From Tepidimonas fonticaldi (GTDB taxonomy: Bacteria; Pseudomonadota; Gammaproteobacteria; Burkholderiales; Burkholderiaceae_C): a DNA stretch of 64,000 nt. The DNA is taken from contig NZ_VJOO01000011.1 in the NCBI RefSeq assembly GCF_007556755.1, forward strand, positions 17,669 through 81,668, read 5' to 3'. The notes below the pieces were generated by a model, which saw nothing but the letters and a program-made list of their open reading frames with translations, was not told where the DNA came from and made no database searches. The translations under genes and the position numbers were made by a program. Below are positions 10,214 through 20,266 of this stretch, piece by piece. How positions within the stretch are numbered: the first letter of the stretch is position 1; every line of letters begins with the position of its first letter.

Positions 10214-11819
10214 CGGGTGCCCCGCCATCGGCCGGGGTGCCCCCACCCTCGCCGCCGCCAGCGGGCTTGCGCCGACGCCGGCGACGCTTGCGCGGTGCGG
10301 TCGGGCTTGGCGCCTCGCCATCCGGACCATCCGGGGACGGCACCACCGCCTCCGGTACGGCGGGTGCGACGGGTGCCATGGCCTCGTCCCCGGTGGGGTC
10401 GTCGGCGCGCCGGCGGCGGCTGCGCGGGGCTTTGCCGGGCGCCTTGGCACGCTGCTGCTCCAGCCGGACGGCCTCCACCATGTCGCGCCGCACGGCTTCG
10501 CCCGCCAGGCTGAAGGTCTCCCACCAGTGCGAGAGTTCTTCCTCCACCTCGCCCACCTGCGCACGCAGGCGCAAAAAATCGAAGCCCGCCCGAAAGCGCG
10601 GCTGCTCGACCAGCGTGAAGGGGCTCTGCCCCGTGCGCTTGTCGAAGCGCGGCTGCATCATCCAAATCTCGCGCATGTCGGCGCCGAGCTTGCCGCGGCC
10701 GGAGACATCGCCGATGCGCGACTCGAACACCTCGTCCACCGCCTCGGCCAGGGCCGGAAACGGCGGCACCCCCTCGCCCAAGCGACGCTGCCACGCCGTG
10801 CGCACGTCCTGCCACAGCACGCAGGCGAGCAAAAAGCTCGGCGCCACCGGCTTGCCCTCGGCCACGCGGCGATCGGTGTCCTGCAGCGCCGCGCGCACGA
10901 AGGGATCCTCCCCCCGCTCGACCACCACATCCAGCAGCGGGTAAATGCCGCGCGCCAGCCCATTGGCGCGCAGCGCCTCCACGCTGGCGATCGCGTGCCC
11001 GGTCTGCAGGAGCTTGAGCATCTCGTCGAACAGCCGGCTCGGCGGCACGTCGGCCAGCAGCGGCAGGTGCGCCGCCATGGGCGCGCGGGTTTTGTCGTCG
11101 AGCTTGAAGCCCAGCCCGCTGAGCTTGGCCGCAAAACGCACGGCGCGGATGATGCGCACCGGATCCTCGCGGTAGCGGGTGGGCGGGTCCCCGATCATGC
11201 GCAGCACGCGTTTGCGGGCGTCGCGAATGCCCTGGTGGAAATCGACCACGGTCTCGGTCTCCGGGTCGTAGTACATGGCGTTGATGGTGAAGTCGCGCCG
11301 CGCCGCGTCCTGCTCGATCGGCCCCCAGACGTTGTCGCGCAGCACGCGGCCGCTGGCGTCCACCGCCAGCGACACCCCGGCCAGGGCGCGTTTGGAGCGC
11401 TCATCCCCCACCACGGGCTCGGCCGCCGCCGAATCGAGGTAGGCCCGGAAGGTGGAAACCTCGATGACCTCGTGCTCCCGCCCGCGGCCGAACACCACAT
11501 GCACGATGCGAAAACGCCGCCCGATGATGAAAGCGCGCCGAAACAGCGCCTTGACCTGCTCCGGCGTGGCGTTGGTGGCAACGTCGAAGTCCTTGGGCCG
11601 CAGGCCCAGCAGCAGGTCGCGCACCGCGCCGCCCACGATGTAGGCTTCGTAGCCCGCGCGTTTGAGGGTGTGCACCACGTCCAGCGCCCGGCCATCGACC
11701 AGCGAGGGGTCGATGCCGTGCACGGACACCGGCACGTCCTCGCGCTTGCCAAAGCGGGACCGGCGCAAGGTGGGGCGCACCGTTTTGTCCAGCAGTTTGT
11801 CGATCAGCGTCTTGATCAT
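10206..11819 (-). CDS. pcnB: Poly(A) polymerase PcnB
   Basis: A 537-residue nucleotidyltransferase that adds poly(A) tails to RNA and promotes its decay. The class II polymerase head shows IVGGAVRDLLLGLRPKDFD with the metal-binding Asp pair, then RRDFTINAMYYD and the RNA-binding region GDPPTRYREDPVRIIRAVRF. The last 80 residues form a proline-rich, very basic tail including RKRRRRRRKP, longer than in E. coli and probably disordered. It could be an RNA- or partner-binding extension. The ATGA start overlaps the stop of the upstream HAD gene, and the end overlaps folK. Confidence 0.95.
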   Translation of the reverse strand: MIKTLIDKLLDKTVRPTLRRSRFGKREDVPVSVHGIDPSLVDGRALDVVHTLKRAGYEAYIVGGAVRDLLLGLRPKDFDVATNATPEQVKALFRRAFIIGRRFRIVHVVFGRGREHEVIEVSTFRAYLDSAAAEPVVGDERSKRALAGVSLAVDASGRVLRDNVWGPIEQDAARRDFTINAMYYDPETETVVDFHQGIRDARKRVLRMIGDPPTRYREDPVRIIRAVRFAAKLSGLGFKLDDKTRAPMAAHLPLLADVPPSRLFDEMLKLLQTGHAIASVEALRANGLARGIYPLLDVVVERGEDPFVRAALQDTDRRVAEGKPVAPSFLLACVLWQDVRTAWQRRLGEGVPPFPALAEAVDEVFESRIGDVSGRGKLGADMREIWMMQPRFDKRTGQSPFTLVEQPRFRAGFDFLRLRAQVGEVEEELSHWWETFSLAGEAVRRDMVEAVRLEQQRAKAPGKAPRSRRRRADDPTGDEAMAPVAPAVPEAVVPSPDGPDGEAPSPTAPRKRRRRRRKPAGGGEGGGTPADGGAPDA

Positions 11820-12556
11820 GGGAGAGGGTCGAACAGGTCCAGGATGCGCCAGCCGCGCTCGCGCGCCAGTTGACGCAAACCCGCCCCCGGATTGGTGGCG
11901 ACGGGCACGTCGGCGCGCTCCAGCAGGGGCAGGTCGTTGGTGGAGTCGGAATAAAAGGTCACATGCACGCCGTCCCAGTCCAGCCCCTGGGCCGCCAGCC
12001 ATTGCGCCACGCGCGTGACCTTGCCCTCGCGAAACGAGGGCACGCCACGGATGGCCCCGGTGATCCAGCCGTCGGGGCCGCGCTCCAGCTCCACGGCGAT
12101 CAGCGTCTCGACCCCCAGCGCGCGGGCAATCGGTCGGGTGACGAACTCGTTGGTGGCGGTGACGATGGCCACCCGGTCGCCACGCTCGCGGTGCGCGGCC
12201 AGCAAGGCGCGGGCAGCGGGCCGAATCGCCGGCTCGATCACCTCGGCCATGAAGCGCGCGTGCGCCTCGGCGGCCGCCTGCGGGCCGCGCACGCGCACCG
12301 CGTCGGTGGCAAAGCGCACATAGGCATGCACATCCAGCCGGCCCGCCTGGTAATCGGCAAAAAAGGCGTCGTTGCGCCGCGCAAAATCCACCGGATCGGT
12401 CCACCCGATGCGGGTGGTGAACTCACCCCAGGCGTAGTCCGAATCGAGCGGCAGCAGCGTGTGGTCCAGGTCGAACAGGGCGATGCCCACTCGGCCCCTC
12501 GTGCTTTGTGGCGAGGTGGCGGCAGGTGACGGAACGGGTACGGCGGTCGGGGTCAT
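11816..12556 (-). CDS. HAD-IB family phosphatase (SerB-like)
   Basis: A protein of about 246 residues with a full set of HAD motifs: ALFDLDHTLL (DxDxT nucleophile), IVTATNEFVT, a lysine in FREGKVTRV and FYSDSTNDLPLL. This matches the HAD-IB group related to phosphoserine phosphatase, but the substrate cannot be read from sequence. The start is unclear. The ATG at 12556 is chosen; others lie at 12574, 12583 and 12595, and a GTG with an AGGGG just upstream lies about 60 bases inside. It is translationally coupled to pcnB, and the HAD-pcnB-folK order is a common Burkholderiales group. Confidence 0.85.
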   Translation of the reverse strand: MTPTAVPVPSPAATSPQSTRGRVGIALFDLDHTLLPLDSDYAWGEFTTRIGWTDPVDFARRNDAFFADYQAGRLDVHAYVRFATDAVRVRGPQAAAEAHARFMAEVIEPAIRPAARALLAAHRERGDRVAIVTATNEFVTRPIARALGVETLIAVELERGPDGWITGAIRGVPSFREGKVTRVAQWLAAQGLDWDGVHVTFYSDSTNDLPLLERADVPVATNPGAGLRQLARERGWRILDLFDPLP

Positions 12557-12612
12557 CGTAGCGAGGCAATCCATCGGCGTCATTCGGCGGTCCATGCACG
12601 GTCGATGCGCGC

Positions 12613-13299
12613 TCACTCGGCCGCCAGCATCGCCCGCACCAGCGGGATGGTGATGGCGCGCTGGGTGCGCAGCGCATAGCCATCCAGCCGGTCCAGCAGC
12701 GCCATCAGGCTGGACAGATCGCGCGCAAAGCGGTTGAGCATGAAGTCCATGACCTCGTCGGACAGCGCGATGCCCCGGGCATCGGCCGCGCGGCGCAGCA
12801 CGGCGCGGCGCGCCGGCTCGTCCAGCGGTTGCAATTGGAACACATGGCCCCAGCCCAGGCGACTGCGCAAATCCTCGCGCAACGGCAGATCGGCCGGGGG
12901 GCGGTCGCCGCACGCCAGCACCGCACGCTGCGGCCCAACCGCCGGGGACTGGGCGTTGACGAACCAATTGAAGGCCGCGGCCTGCTGAGCGGCCGTGTAG
13001 AGCTGCACATCGTCCAGCAGCACGGCCGACCACCGTTCGTCGAAAGGCGCCGGACGGGTCACCTCGGCCCCCAGCCAGCCCACCGACTCGCCCCGCCCCA
13101 GCAGCGACTGGGCCACGGCGCGCAGCAGGTGCGTCTTGCCGCTGCCGGCCGGCCCCCACAGATAAATGGGCAGCGGCGCGCGCGGCTGCGCCTGAACCCA
13201 CAGCCGCAGGTGTTCCCAGGCCGGCTCGTTGCCGTCGGGCACGAAGTTGGCCAGGGTCGGCATGGGCGCCAGCCCCAGGTCGAGGACGAGCTGCTCCAC
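12613..13299 (-). CDS. hda: DnaA regulatory inactivator Hda
   Basis: A 228-residue AAA+ protein that works with the DNA-loaded beta clamp to switch DnaA-ATP to DnaA-ADP after replication starts. It starts from GTG at 13299; the first residues (EQLVLDLGL) match the clamp-binding motif, which supports this start over the ATG twelve codons on. Walker A is GPAGSGKTHLLRAV (about 49-62) and Walker B is AVLLDDVQL. The sensor segment LREDLRSRLGWG is like DnaA domain III, and there is no DnaA domain IV. Its GTG directly abuts the stop of the upstream permease gene. Confidence 0.93.
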   Translation of the reverse strand: MEQLVLDLGLAPMPTLANFVPDGNEPAWEHLRLWVQAQPRAPLPIYLWGPAGSGKTHLLRAVAQSLLGRGESVGWLGAEVTRPAPFDERWSAVLLDDVQLYTAAQQAAAFNWFVNAQSPAVGPQRAVLACGDRPPADLPLREDLRSRLGWGHVFQLQPLDEPARRAVLRRAADARGIALSDEVMDFMLNRFARDLSSLMALLDRLDGYALRTQRAITIPLVRAMLAAE

Positions 13300-14391
13300 T
13301 CAGTCCTCCTCCGGCGAGTGCGCCGCGTCGCGCGGGCGGTACAACGGGCTGCTGACGTACAAGCCCTGCACGCGCCGCACGGCCACCAGCAGCACCGCCG
13401 ATGCGGGCAGCGCGATCAACACGCCCACGAAGCCGAACAGATGCCCAAACGCCATGAGGGCAAAGATAACGCCGATGGGGTGCAGCCCGATGCGCTCGCC
13501 AACCAGCCGGGGGGTGAGAAAAAAGCTCTCGATCACCTGCCCCGCCCCGTACACCGCCGCGACCAGCAGCACGCCCAGCAGGCTCTGAAACTGCAACAGC
13601 GCCGCGAGCAGGGCCAACACCAGCCCCAGCCCAAAGCCCAGATACGGCACGAACACCGCCAGCCCCGTGAAGACCCCGATGGGCACCGCGAGCTTGAGGC
13701 CCACCAGCGCCAAGGCGACGGCGTAGAACACCGCCAGCGCCCCCATGACCAGCAACTGACCGCGCAGGTACTGCCCCAGGACCGCATCGGCCTCGGCCAG
13801 AAACCGCCCGACGGCCGGGCGCCACGGCGGCGGCACCAGCGCGCGGCAGCGCGTCACCACCGCCTCCCAGTCGATCAGCAGGTAGTAGGCCACCACCGGC
13901 ATCAACACCAGATTGCCCAGCACCGCAAGCATCGCGCTGCCGCCGATGCGCAGCGACGCGAGCACATGGTCCAGCAACTGCCCCTCATGGCCGCTGATCA
14001 GGCGCCGCAGCAGCGCGCGCACGCCCTCCACGTCGATGGCGATGTCGAACCCGTGGCGCTGCGCCAGCGGCACCAGCCAGGTATTGAGCCGCTCCAACAG
14101 CGGCGGAATCTGCTCGCGCAGCAAGGGCCACTGCTGGGTGACGACCGGCACGATGATCAGCACCACTGCCAACAGCACCAGCATCAGCAGGGCGATGGCC
14201 AGCCCGGCGCCCAGCCATTGGGGCACCCGGCGCGCGGCCAACCACGCCACCACCGGCCGCAGCGCGTAGGCCAACACCGCCGCCACCACGAACGGCAACA
14301 ACACCGGCGCGAGCAGCGACACCCCCCACCAGCCGGCGACGGCCAGGGCCAGCCACAGCAGAACCTGTCGTTGGGAATCGGTCAGCAGCAT
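13300..14391 (-). CDS. AI-2E family transporter (PerM-like membrane protein)
   Basis: A 363-residue polytopic membrane protein of the AI-2E/PerM family. Predicted helices cluster at about residues 8-40, 60-80, 150-175 and 210-330. The conserved end segments [18 protein letters not shown] and [21 protein letters not shown] are clear. Family members export varied small molecules or ions, so the substrate is unknown. The ATG at 14391 is chosen because starts further upstream overlap the divergent purM gene. The stop abuts the hda GTG, and hda-AI-2E-purM is a recurrent betaproteobacterial neighbourhood. Confidence 0.88.
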   Translation of the reverse strand: MLLTDSQRQVLLWLALAVAGWWGVSLLAPVLLPFVVAAVLAYALRPVVAWLAARRVPQWLGAGLAIALLMLVLLAVVLIIVPVVTQQWPLLREQIPPLLERLNTWLVPLAQRHGFDIAIDVEGVRALLRRLISGHEGQLLDHVLASLRIGGSAMLAVLGNLVLMPVVAYYLLIDWEAVVTRCRALVPPPWRPAVGRFLAEADAVLGQYLRGQLLVMGALAVFYAVALALVGLKLAVPIGVFTGLAVFVPYLGFGLGLVLALLAALLQFQSLLGVLLVAAVYGAGQVIESFFLTPRLVGERIGLHPIGVIFALMAFGHLFGFVGVLIALPASAVLLVAVRRVQGLYVSSPLYRPRDAAHSPEED

Positions 14392-14446
14392 CGGGGCGGT
14401 CACGGCGGCGGGCAAACGCCCCCATCGCGGCCGACCGGGGCACCCG

Positions 14447-14452
14447 TACAAT
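14447..14452 (+). promoter_or_regulatory. Putative purM promoter -10 box
   Basis: TACAAT on the plus strand, 21 bases before the purM ATG and flanked by short complementary CCCG and CGGG. No convincing -35 element is present. Confidence 0.4.
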
Positions 14453-14473
14453 CGCGGGGATTCTACCGACCCC

Positions 14474-15505
<1,032 letters not shown>

Positions 15506-15559
15506 CGGGCCTATCGTCCACGGGGGCGGCCGCCCCATCCATCCTCCAACCCCTCGCCG

Positions 15560-16411
15560 TCAGGCCGCCCCGCCGCGCAGCTCGCGCACGCGCTGGGCAA
15601 TCGCATCCGCTTCCAGCGGATCGTCGGCGTGGGCCAGGTACGCCTCCAGATCCGGCAGCGCCCGGCTGGGCTGCCCCAGTTCGGCCCAGGCCAGTCCGCG
15701 ATCGCGCACCTCGGTCCAGGCCTCGGGCAGCAGCACGATCAGGCGGTCGAGCACCGGAATGAGGCGCTGCCAGTCCTCCTGCGTGCGGTGGATCTCCTTC
15801 AGGTTGCGCAGCACCCGCGCCACGATGTCGCGCGGCGCCGCGGCCTGCAGATACAGGCCCACCGGCACATCGAAGTCGTCCACCAGCCCGTTGCGGCGCT
15901 TGTAGGGCTCCAGCCGCTCGGCCAGATCCTCGCGGCTGAGGGAGTGGCCGGTGAACGGATCCAGAATCACCTGCCCCTGCGGCAGATTGACCTTGACCAA
16001 AAAGTGCCCGGGGAAGTTGACCCCGGCCGCGCGCAAACGGATGCCCTGCGCCAGTTCCAGCCAGATCACCGCCAGGCTGATCGGGATGCCGCGGCGGGTG
16101 CGCAGCACCGTGTGCAGATAGCTGTTTTCCGGGTCGTAGTAGTCGTTGACGTTGCCGCCAAACCCCAGATCGTGAAAGAAAAATTGGTTGAGCACGCGCA
16201 GCCGGTGCAGGTGCCCCGCGTCTGCCGGCAGGCGCCGGCGCAGCCGCTCGAGCAGCCGGTCCACCCCGTCGAGCACCGCCTGGACGTCGAGGTCGGGATA
16301 CTCATCCAAAGCGACGGCGGCCGTGGCCTCCAGCAACGGAAACCCCTCGTCCTGCGCCACCAGCGAGGCGAAGTAGTCGAGCGAAGAAGGTGCCCGCGCG
16401 GCCCAGTTCAT
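15560..16411 (-). CDS. SirB1 family protein (transglutaminase-like plus TPR)
   Basis: A 283-residue protein matching the SirB1/YchA type. The N-terminal transglutaminase-like half has NQFFFHDLGFGGNVNDYYDPENSYLH and RRGIPISLAVIWLELAQGI, then the FPGHFLVKV core. The C-terminal TPR-like half covers about residues 195-280. The molecular role is not established. The ATG at 16411 is preferred over an upstream frame extension that would enter murJ. It lies four bases after the murJ stop, so the two are likely co-transcribed. Confidence 0.87.
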   Translation of the reverse strand: MNWAARAPSSLDYFASLVAQDEGFPLLEATAAVALDEYPDLDVQAVLDGVDRLLERLRRRLPADAGHLHRLRVLNQFFFHDLGFGGNVNDYYDPENSYLHTVLRTRRGIPISLAVIWLELAQGIRLRAAGVNFPGHFLVKVNLPQGQVILDPFTGHSLSREDLAERLEPYKRRNGLVDDFDVPVGLYLQAAAPRDIVARVLRNLKEIHRTQEDWQRLIPVLDRLIVLLPEAWTEVRDRGLAWAELGQPSRALPDLEAYLAHADDPLEADAIAQRVRELRGGAA

Positions 16412-16415
16412 GCCG

Positions 16416-17978
16416 CTACTTTCGCACAAACTGGCGCAACGGCAAACCGGCCAGGGCCAACACCCCAAAGTAGGCCGCGCCGGCCCCCAGCACACCGGCG
16501 GTCAGCACCGCCGCGCGCAACGCGCGACCGTCGGGGTGGGTCCAGTCATACGCCTGCGCCAGCCACAGCAGGTACACCGCCAGCACCACGGCGGCGGCCA
16601 GCACCTGCAACGCAAAACGGCCCCAGCCCGGCTGCGGCACATAGGCCCGCCGCCGCACCAGCCCGGTCAGCAGCCACCCGGCGTTGAGCAGCGCCCCCAG
16701 GCCAATCGCCAGCGCCAGTCCCGCATGGGCCAGATGCGGCACCAGCACCGCATTCATCACCTGGGTGAAGATCAACACCACCACGGCAATGCGCACCGGC
16801 GTGCGGATGTCCTGCCGGGCATAGAAGCCCGGCGCCAGCACCTTGATGGCGATCAGCCCGAGCAGCCCCACGCCGTACCCCATTAACGCCTGCGCGGTCT
16901 GCCGCACATCGGCCGCCGTGAAAGCACCGTAGTGGTACAGCACCGCCACGAGCGGCTGGGCAAACACCAGCAACCCGACGGCGCTGGGCACGGCCAGCAG
17001 CACCACCCAGCGCAACCCCCAGTCCAGCAGGCGGCTGTACCGGTCACCGTCGCCCGCCGCCTGCGCCGCCGCCAACTGCGGCAACAGCACCACCCCCAGC
17101 GCCACCCCCAGCAGCGCCGTGGGAAACTCCATCAACCGGTCGGCGTAGGTCAGCCACGACACGCTGCCCGTGGCCAGATGCGACGCGATCTGGGTGTTGA
17201 TCAACAGGGACACCTGGGCCACGCTCACCCCCAGCAGGGCCGGCCCCATCAGCGTCAGGATGCGGCGCGTGCCCGGGTGCTGCCAGCCGGCGCGCAGCCC
17301 CGCGCGGGTCAACCGCACACGGGGCAGCAGCCCCAGCCGCGCCAGCGCGGGGATCTGCACGCCCAGCTGCAGCACCCCCCCCAGCATGACGCCACCGGCC
17401 AGGGCATAGATGGGCTCCAGGCCCCAGCGCCCCAGCACCGGCGCCCCCCACCACGCCGCGCCGATCATGGCCACGTTGAGCAGCACCGGGGTCGCAGCCG
17501 GCACCGCAAAGCGCCGCCAGGTGTTGAGGATGCCGGCACTCAGCGCCACCAGCGACATGAAGCCAATGTAGGGGAACATCCAGCGCGTCAGCACCACGGC
17601 CACGTCGAAGCCGTGCGGGTTTTGCTGCAGGCCCGCCGCCATCGCCCACACCAGCAGCGGGGCGCCAGCCACCCCGATCACGCAGGTCAGCAGCAACGCC
17701 GCGACCAGCAGCGTCGCCACGCGGTCGATCAGCTCGCGCGTGGCGGCGTCGCCATCCGTCTCGCGCGTGGCGGCCAGCACCGGCACGAACGCCTGCGAAA
17801 ACGCCCCCTCGGCAAACAAGCGGCGCAGCAGATTGGGGATGCGAAACGCGACATTGAAGGCGTCGGTCAGCGCACTGGCCCCGAAGGTAGCGGCGATCAG
17901 CAGCTCCCGCACCAGGCCGGTGATGCGCGACGCCAGCGTCAGCAGCGAGACGATCGAAGCGGATTTGAACAGCGACAC
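16416..17978 (-). CDS. murJ: Lipid II flippase MurJ
   Basis: A 520-residue integral membrane protein of the MOP superfamily that moves lipid II to the periplasmic face for peptidoglycan assembly. It begins from a GTG with MSLFKSASIVSLLTLASRI, followed by the family segment TDAFNVAFRIPNLLRRLFAEGAFSQAFVPV. About 14 hydrophobic helices run through the protein. The NPHGFDVAVVLTRWMFPYI segment and the cluster ITGLVRELL near the N-terminus are characteristic. It is transcribed divergently from the PHP gene, whose TACAAT box lies only about 20 bases from the murJ start. Confidence 0.95.
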   Translation of the reverse strand: MSLFKSASIVSLLTLASRITGLVRELLIAATFGASALTDAFNVAFRIPNLLRRLFAEGAFSQAFVPVLAATRETDGDAATRELIDRVATLLVAALLLTCVIGVAGAPLLVWAMAAGLQQNPHGFDVAVVLTRWMFPYIGFMSLVALSAGILNTWRRFAVPAATPVLLNVAMIGAAWWGAPVLGRWGLEPIYALAGGVMLGGVLQLGVQIPALARLGLLPRVRLTRAGLRAGWQHPGTRRILTLMGPALLGVSVAQVSLLINTQIASHLATGSVSWLTYADRLMEFPTALLGVALGVVLLPQLAAAQAAGDGDRYSRLLDWGLRWVVLLAVPSAVGLLVFAQPLVAVLYHYGAFTAADVRQTAQALMGYGVGLLGLIAIKVLAPGFYARQDIRTPVRIAVVVLIFTQVMNAVLVPHLAHAGLALAIGLGALLNAGWLLTGLVRRRAYVPQPGWGRFALQVLAAAVVLAVYLLWLAQAYDWTHPDGRALRAAVLTAGVLGAGAAYFGVLALAGLPLRQFVRK

Positions 17979-18000
17979 GGCGCGAGTGTAGCCGCGCGCC

Positions 18001-18006
18001 TACAAT
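18001..18006 (+). promoter_or_regulatory. Putative -10 box for the PHP phosphoesterase gene
   Basis: TACAAT ends only eight bases before the ATG at 18015, so a transcript starting at the usual distance would have almost no leader. Flanking GCC and GGC trinucleotides are complementary. Confidence 0.45.
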
Positions 18007-18014
18007 GGCCCGAC

Positions 18015-18872
18015 ATGACCATTCTGAACGCCGATCTGCACTGCCACTCCACGGTTTCCGACGGCACGCTTGCGCCCGAGGCGCTGGCCGAGCGCGCAAA
18101 AGCCAACGGGGTGGAGCTGTGGTCGCTGACCGACCACGACGAGGTCGGCGGCCAGCACCGGGCGGCAGCGGCGGCCCACGCACTCGGCCTGCCCTACCTG
18201 AGCGGCGTGGAAATTTCGGTCACCTTCGCCGGCCTGACGGTGCACATCGTCGGCCTGGGGGTGGACCCGGACGATCCCCAACTCATGCAGGGCCTCGCAC
18301 ACACGCGCGGCGGGCGCGAGCGGCGCGCGCGCGAGATGGCGGACCAGCTCGCCGCCGTCGGCATCCGGGGCGCGTTCGAAGGCGCGCTCAAATACGTGGG
18401 CAACCCAGAGCTCATCTCGCGCACGCACTTTGCGCGGTTTCTGGTCGAGGCGGGCGTCTGCCACGACACGCACGAGGTGTTTCGGCGCTTTCTGACCGAG
18501 GGCAAACCTGGCTACGTGGAACACCACTGGGCCACCCTGGGCGACGCCGTGCGCTGGATCACCCAGGCCGGCGGCATCGCCGTCATCGCCCATCCGGCGC
18601 GCTATGCCCACCCCAACCCCACGCAGGAATACGCGCTGTTCGCCGAATTCGCGGCGCACGGCGGCCGGGCGGTGGAGGTGGTCACCGGCAGCCACAGCAG
18701 CGCCGAGGCCGTGCGCTATGCCGACATGGCGCTGGAGTTTGGGCTGGCCGCCTCGCGCGGCAGCGACTTCCACAGCCCCGACGAGTCGCACACCGACCTG
18801 GGCGCCCTGCCCTACCTGGACGGTCGACTGACCCCCGTGTGGGAGCTGCTGGCCCACCGCATCCAGCACTGA
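18015..18872 (+). CDS. PHP-domain phosphoesterase (RNase AM / YciV type)
   Basis: A 285-residue PHP-fold metal hydrolase. The first metal motif is DLHCHSTVSDG at residues 7-17, followed by LTDHDEVGG, SGVEISVTF and the C-terminal GSDFHSPDESH. E. coli YciV (RNase AM) of this family is a 5'-3' exonuclease on 3',5'-bisphosphonucleotide, short RNA and rRNA ends. The same role is likely here but not provable from sequence. It heads a plus-strand run with the YciO-type gene, the site-2 protease homologue and trpS. Confidence 0.88.
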   Translation: MTILNADLHCHSTVSDGTLAPEALAERAKANGVELWSLTDHDEVGGQHRAAAAAHALGLPYLSGVEISVTFAGLTVHIVGLGVDPDDPQLMQGLAHTRGGRERRAREMADQLAAVGIRGAFEGALKYVGNPELISRTHFARFLVEAGVCHDTHEVFRRFLTEGKPGYVEHHWATLGDAVRWITQAGGIAVIAHPARYAHPNPTQEYALFAEFAAHGGRAVEVVTGSHSSAEAVRYADMALEFGLAASRGSDFHSPDESHTDLGALPYLDGRLTPVWELLAHRIQH

Positions 18873-18889
18873 CGCCGGGGACGGCGCGC

Positions 18890-19525
18890 ATGGCCCAGTT
18901 TTTCGAAGTCCACCCGGACAACCCGCAACCCCGCCTGCTGCGCCAGGCGGCCCAGGCCCTGCAAGGCGGCGCCGTGCTGGCCGTGCCCACGGACTCCAGC
19001 TACGCCTTGGTGTGCCACCTGGACGACAAGGCGGCCGTGGAACGGCTGCGGCGCATCCGCGGCGTGGACGAGCGCCACCACCTGACGCTGCTGTGCCGCG
19101 ACCTGTCCGAGCTGGCCGCCTATGCACGGGTAGACAACCGCCAGTACCGCCTGCTCAAGGCCGCCACGCCGGGGCCGTACACCTTCATCCTGGAGGCGAG
19201 CAAGGAAGTCCCGCGCCGCGTCAGCCACCCCTCGCGCAAGACCATCGGCCTGCGCGTGCCCGAACACCGCGCCCTGCGCGAACTGCTGGCCCTGCACGGC
19301 GCCCCTCTGCTCGGCACCACGCTGATCCTGCCGGGCGACGAGGGGCCGTTGAACGATGCGCACACCATCCGCGAACGGCTGGAACACGCCGTGGCCGCCG
19401 TCATCGACGCCGGCGCCTGCCCGCTGGAGCCCACCACCGTCGTCGATCTGACGCCGATGGGCACCGGCGGCGACCCCGAGGTGCTGCGCATCGGGCGCGG
19501 ACCGCTCGCACCGCTGGGCCTGTAA
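18890..19525 (+). CDS. L-threonylcarbamoyladenylate synthase family protein (YciO/Sua5-like)
   Basis: A 211-residue protein with the YrdC/Sua5 fold: AVPTDSSYALVCHL near residue 30, the Lys/Arg-rich cluster RHHLTLLCRDLSEL and ATPGPYTFILEASKEVPRR. True TsaC proteins make the t6A precursor of tRNA. The opening MAQFFEVHPDNPQPR and length match the YciO branch, whose own role is less certain. It starts 17 bases after the PHP gene, an association also seen in E. coli (yciV-yciO). A TsaC-type activity cannot be excluded. Confidence 0.87.
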   Translation: MAQFFEVHPDNPQPRLLRQAAQALQGGAVLAVPTDSSYALVCHLDDKAAVERLRRIRGVDERHHLTLLCRDLSELAAYARVDNRQYRLLKAATPGPYTFILEASKEVPRRVSHPSRKTIGLRVPEHRALRELLALHGAPLLGTTLILPGDEGPLNDAHTIRERLEHAVAAVIDAGACPLEPTTVVDLTPMGTGGDPEVLRIGRGPLAPLGL

Positions 19526-19559
19526 GGCCCGCACCCGCGCCACCTGCGACAATCCCGCC

Positions 19560-20228
19560 ATGGACCTGGCCCAGATCATCCAGACCGTCGCGATCTACGC
19601 GCTGCCGGTACTGTTTGCCATCACCGTGCACGAAGCCGCGCACGGCTACGCCGCGCGCCACTTTGGCGACCCGACGGCCGAGCGGCTGGGCCGCATCACG
19701 CTCAACCCCATGCGGCACATCGATCCGATCGGCACCATCGCCATGCCGCTGCTGCTGTACTTCGCCACGGCCGGGGCCTTTCTGTTCGGGTACGCCAAGC
19801 CGGTGCCGGTCAACTTCGGTCGGCTGCGCCACCCCAAGCGCGACATGGTCTGGGTGGCCCTGGCGGGCCCGGCGGCCAATCTGGCGCAGGCCATCGCCTG
19901 GGCCGCCGCGGGCTACCTGCTCGTCGCGCTGGACGTGCAGGAGCCGTTCTTCAACGGCATGGCCCGCGCAGGCGTCCTGGTCAATCTGGTGATGTTCGCC
20001 TTCAACCTGTTCCCGCTGCCGCCGCTGGACGGCGGGCGCATCCTGGTCGGCCTGCTGCCCATGCGCCCGGCCATGACGCTGTCGCGCGTCGAGCCGTATG
20101 GCTTTTTCATCGTCCTGGCGCTGGTCGTGACCGGCGTGGTCAGCACCCTGTGGCTGCGCCCGCTCATGCAGATCACCGCCCAAGCCATCGAGTGGCTGCT
20201 CACGCCGCTGCGCTGGCTGCTGTTCTGA
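19560..20228 (+). CDS. Site-2 protease family protein (M50 metalloprotease)
   Basis: A 222-residue membrane metalloprotease homologue. The zinc motif HEAAH is in helix 1 (about residues 23-27), and the second motif is NLFPLPPLDGGR near residues 150-160, whose aspartate completes the site. About five or six hydrophobic helices are visible. No PDZ domain is present, unlike RseP, so this is the short S2P class whose substrates are unknown. A GACAAT box ends six bases before the ATG, which again implies a short leader. It lies between the YciO-type gene and trpS. Confidence 0.9.
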   Translation: MDLAQIIQTVAIYALPVLFAITVHEAAHGYAARHFGDPTAERLGRITLNPMRHIDPIGTIAMPLLLYFATAGAFLFGYAKPVPVNFGRLRHPKRDMVWVALAGPAANLAQAIAWAAAGYLLVALDVQEPFFNGMARAGVLVNLVMFAFNLFPLPPLDGGRILVGLLPMRPAMTLSRVEPYGFFIVLALVVTGVVSTLWLRPLMQITAQAIEWLLTPLRWLLF

Positions 20229-20266
20229 GTGCGGGCCCCGGCCCGCTCCACCCCCACCGTTCCCCC

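Noticed and set aside
15523..15536. 14-base perfect palindrome between purM and the SirB1-type gene as a terminator
   Set aside because: It has no loop and no U-run on either strand, so it is weak evidence for an intrinsic terminator between these convergent genes.
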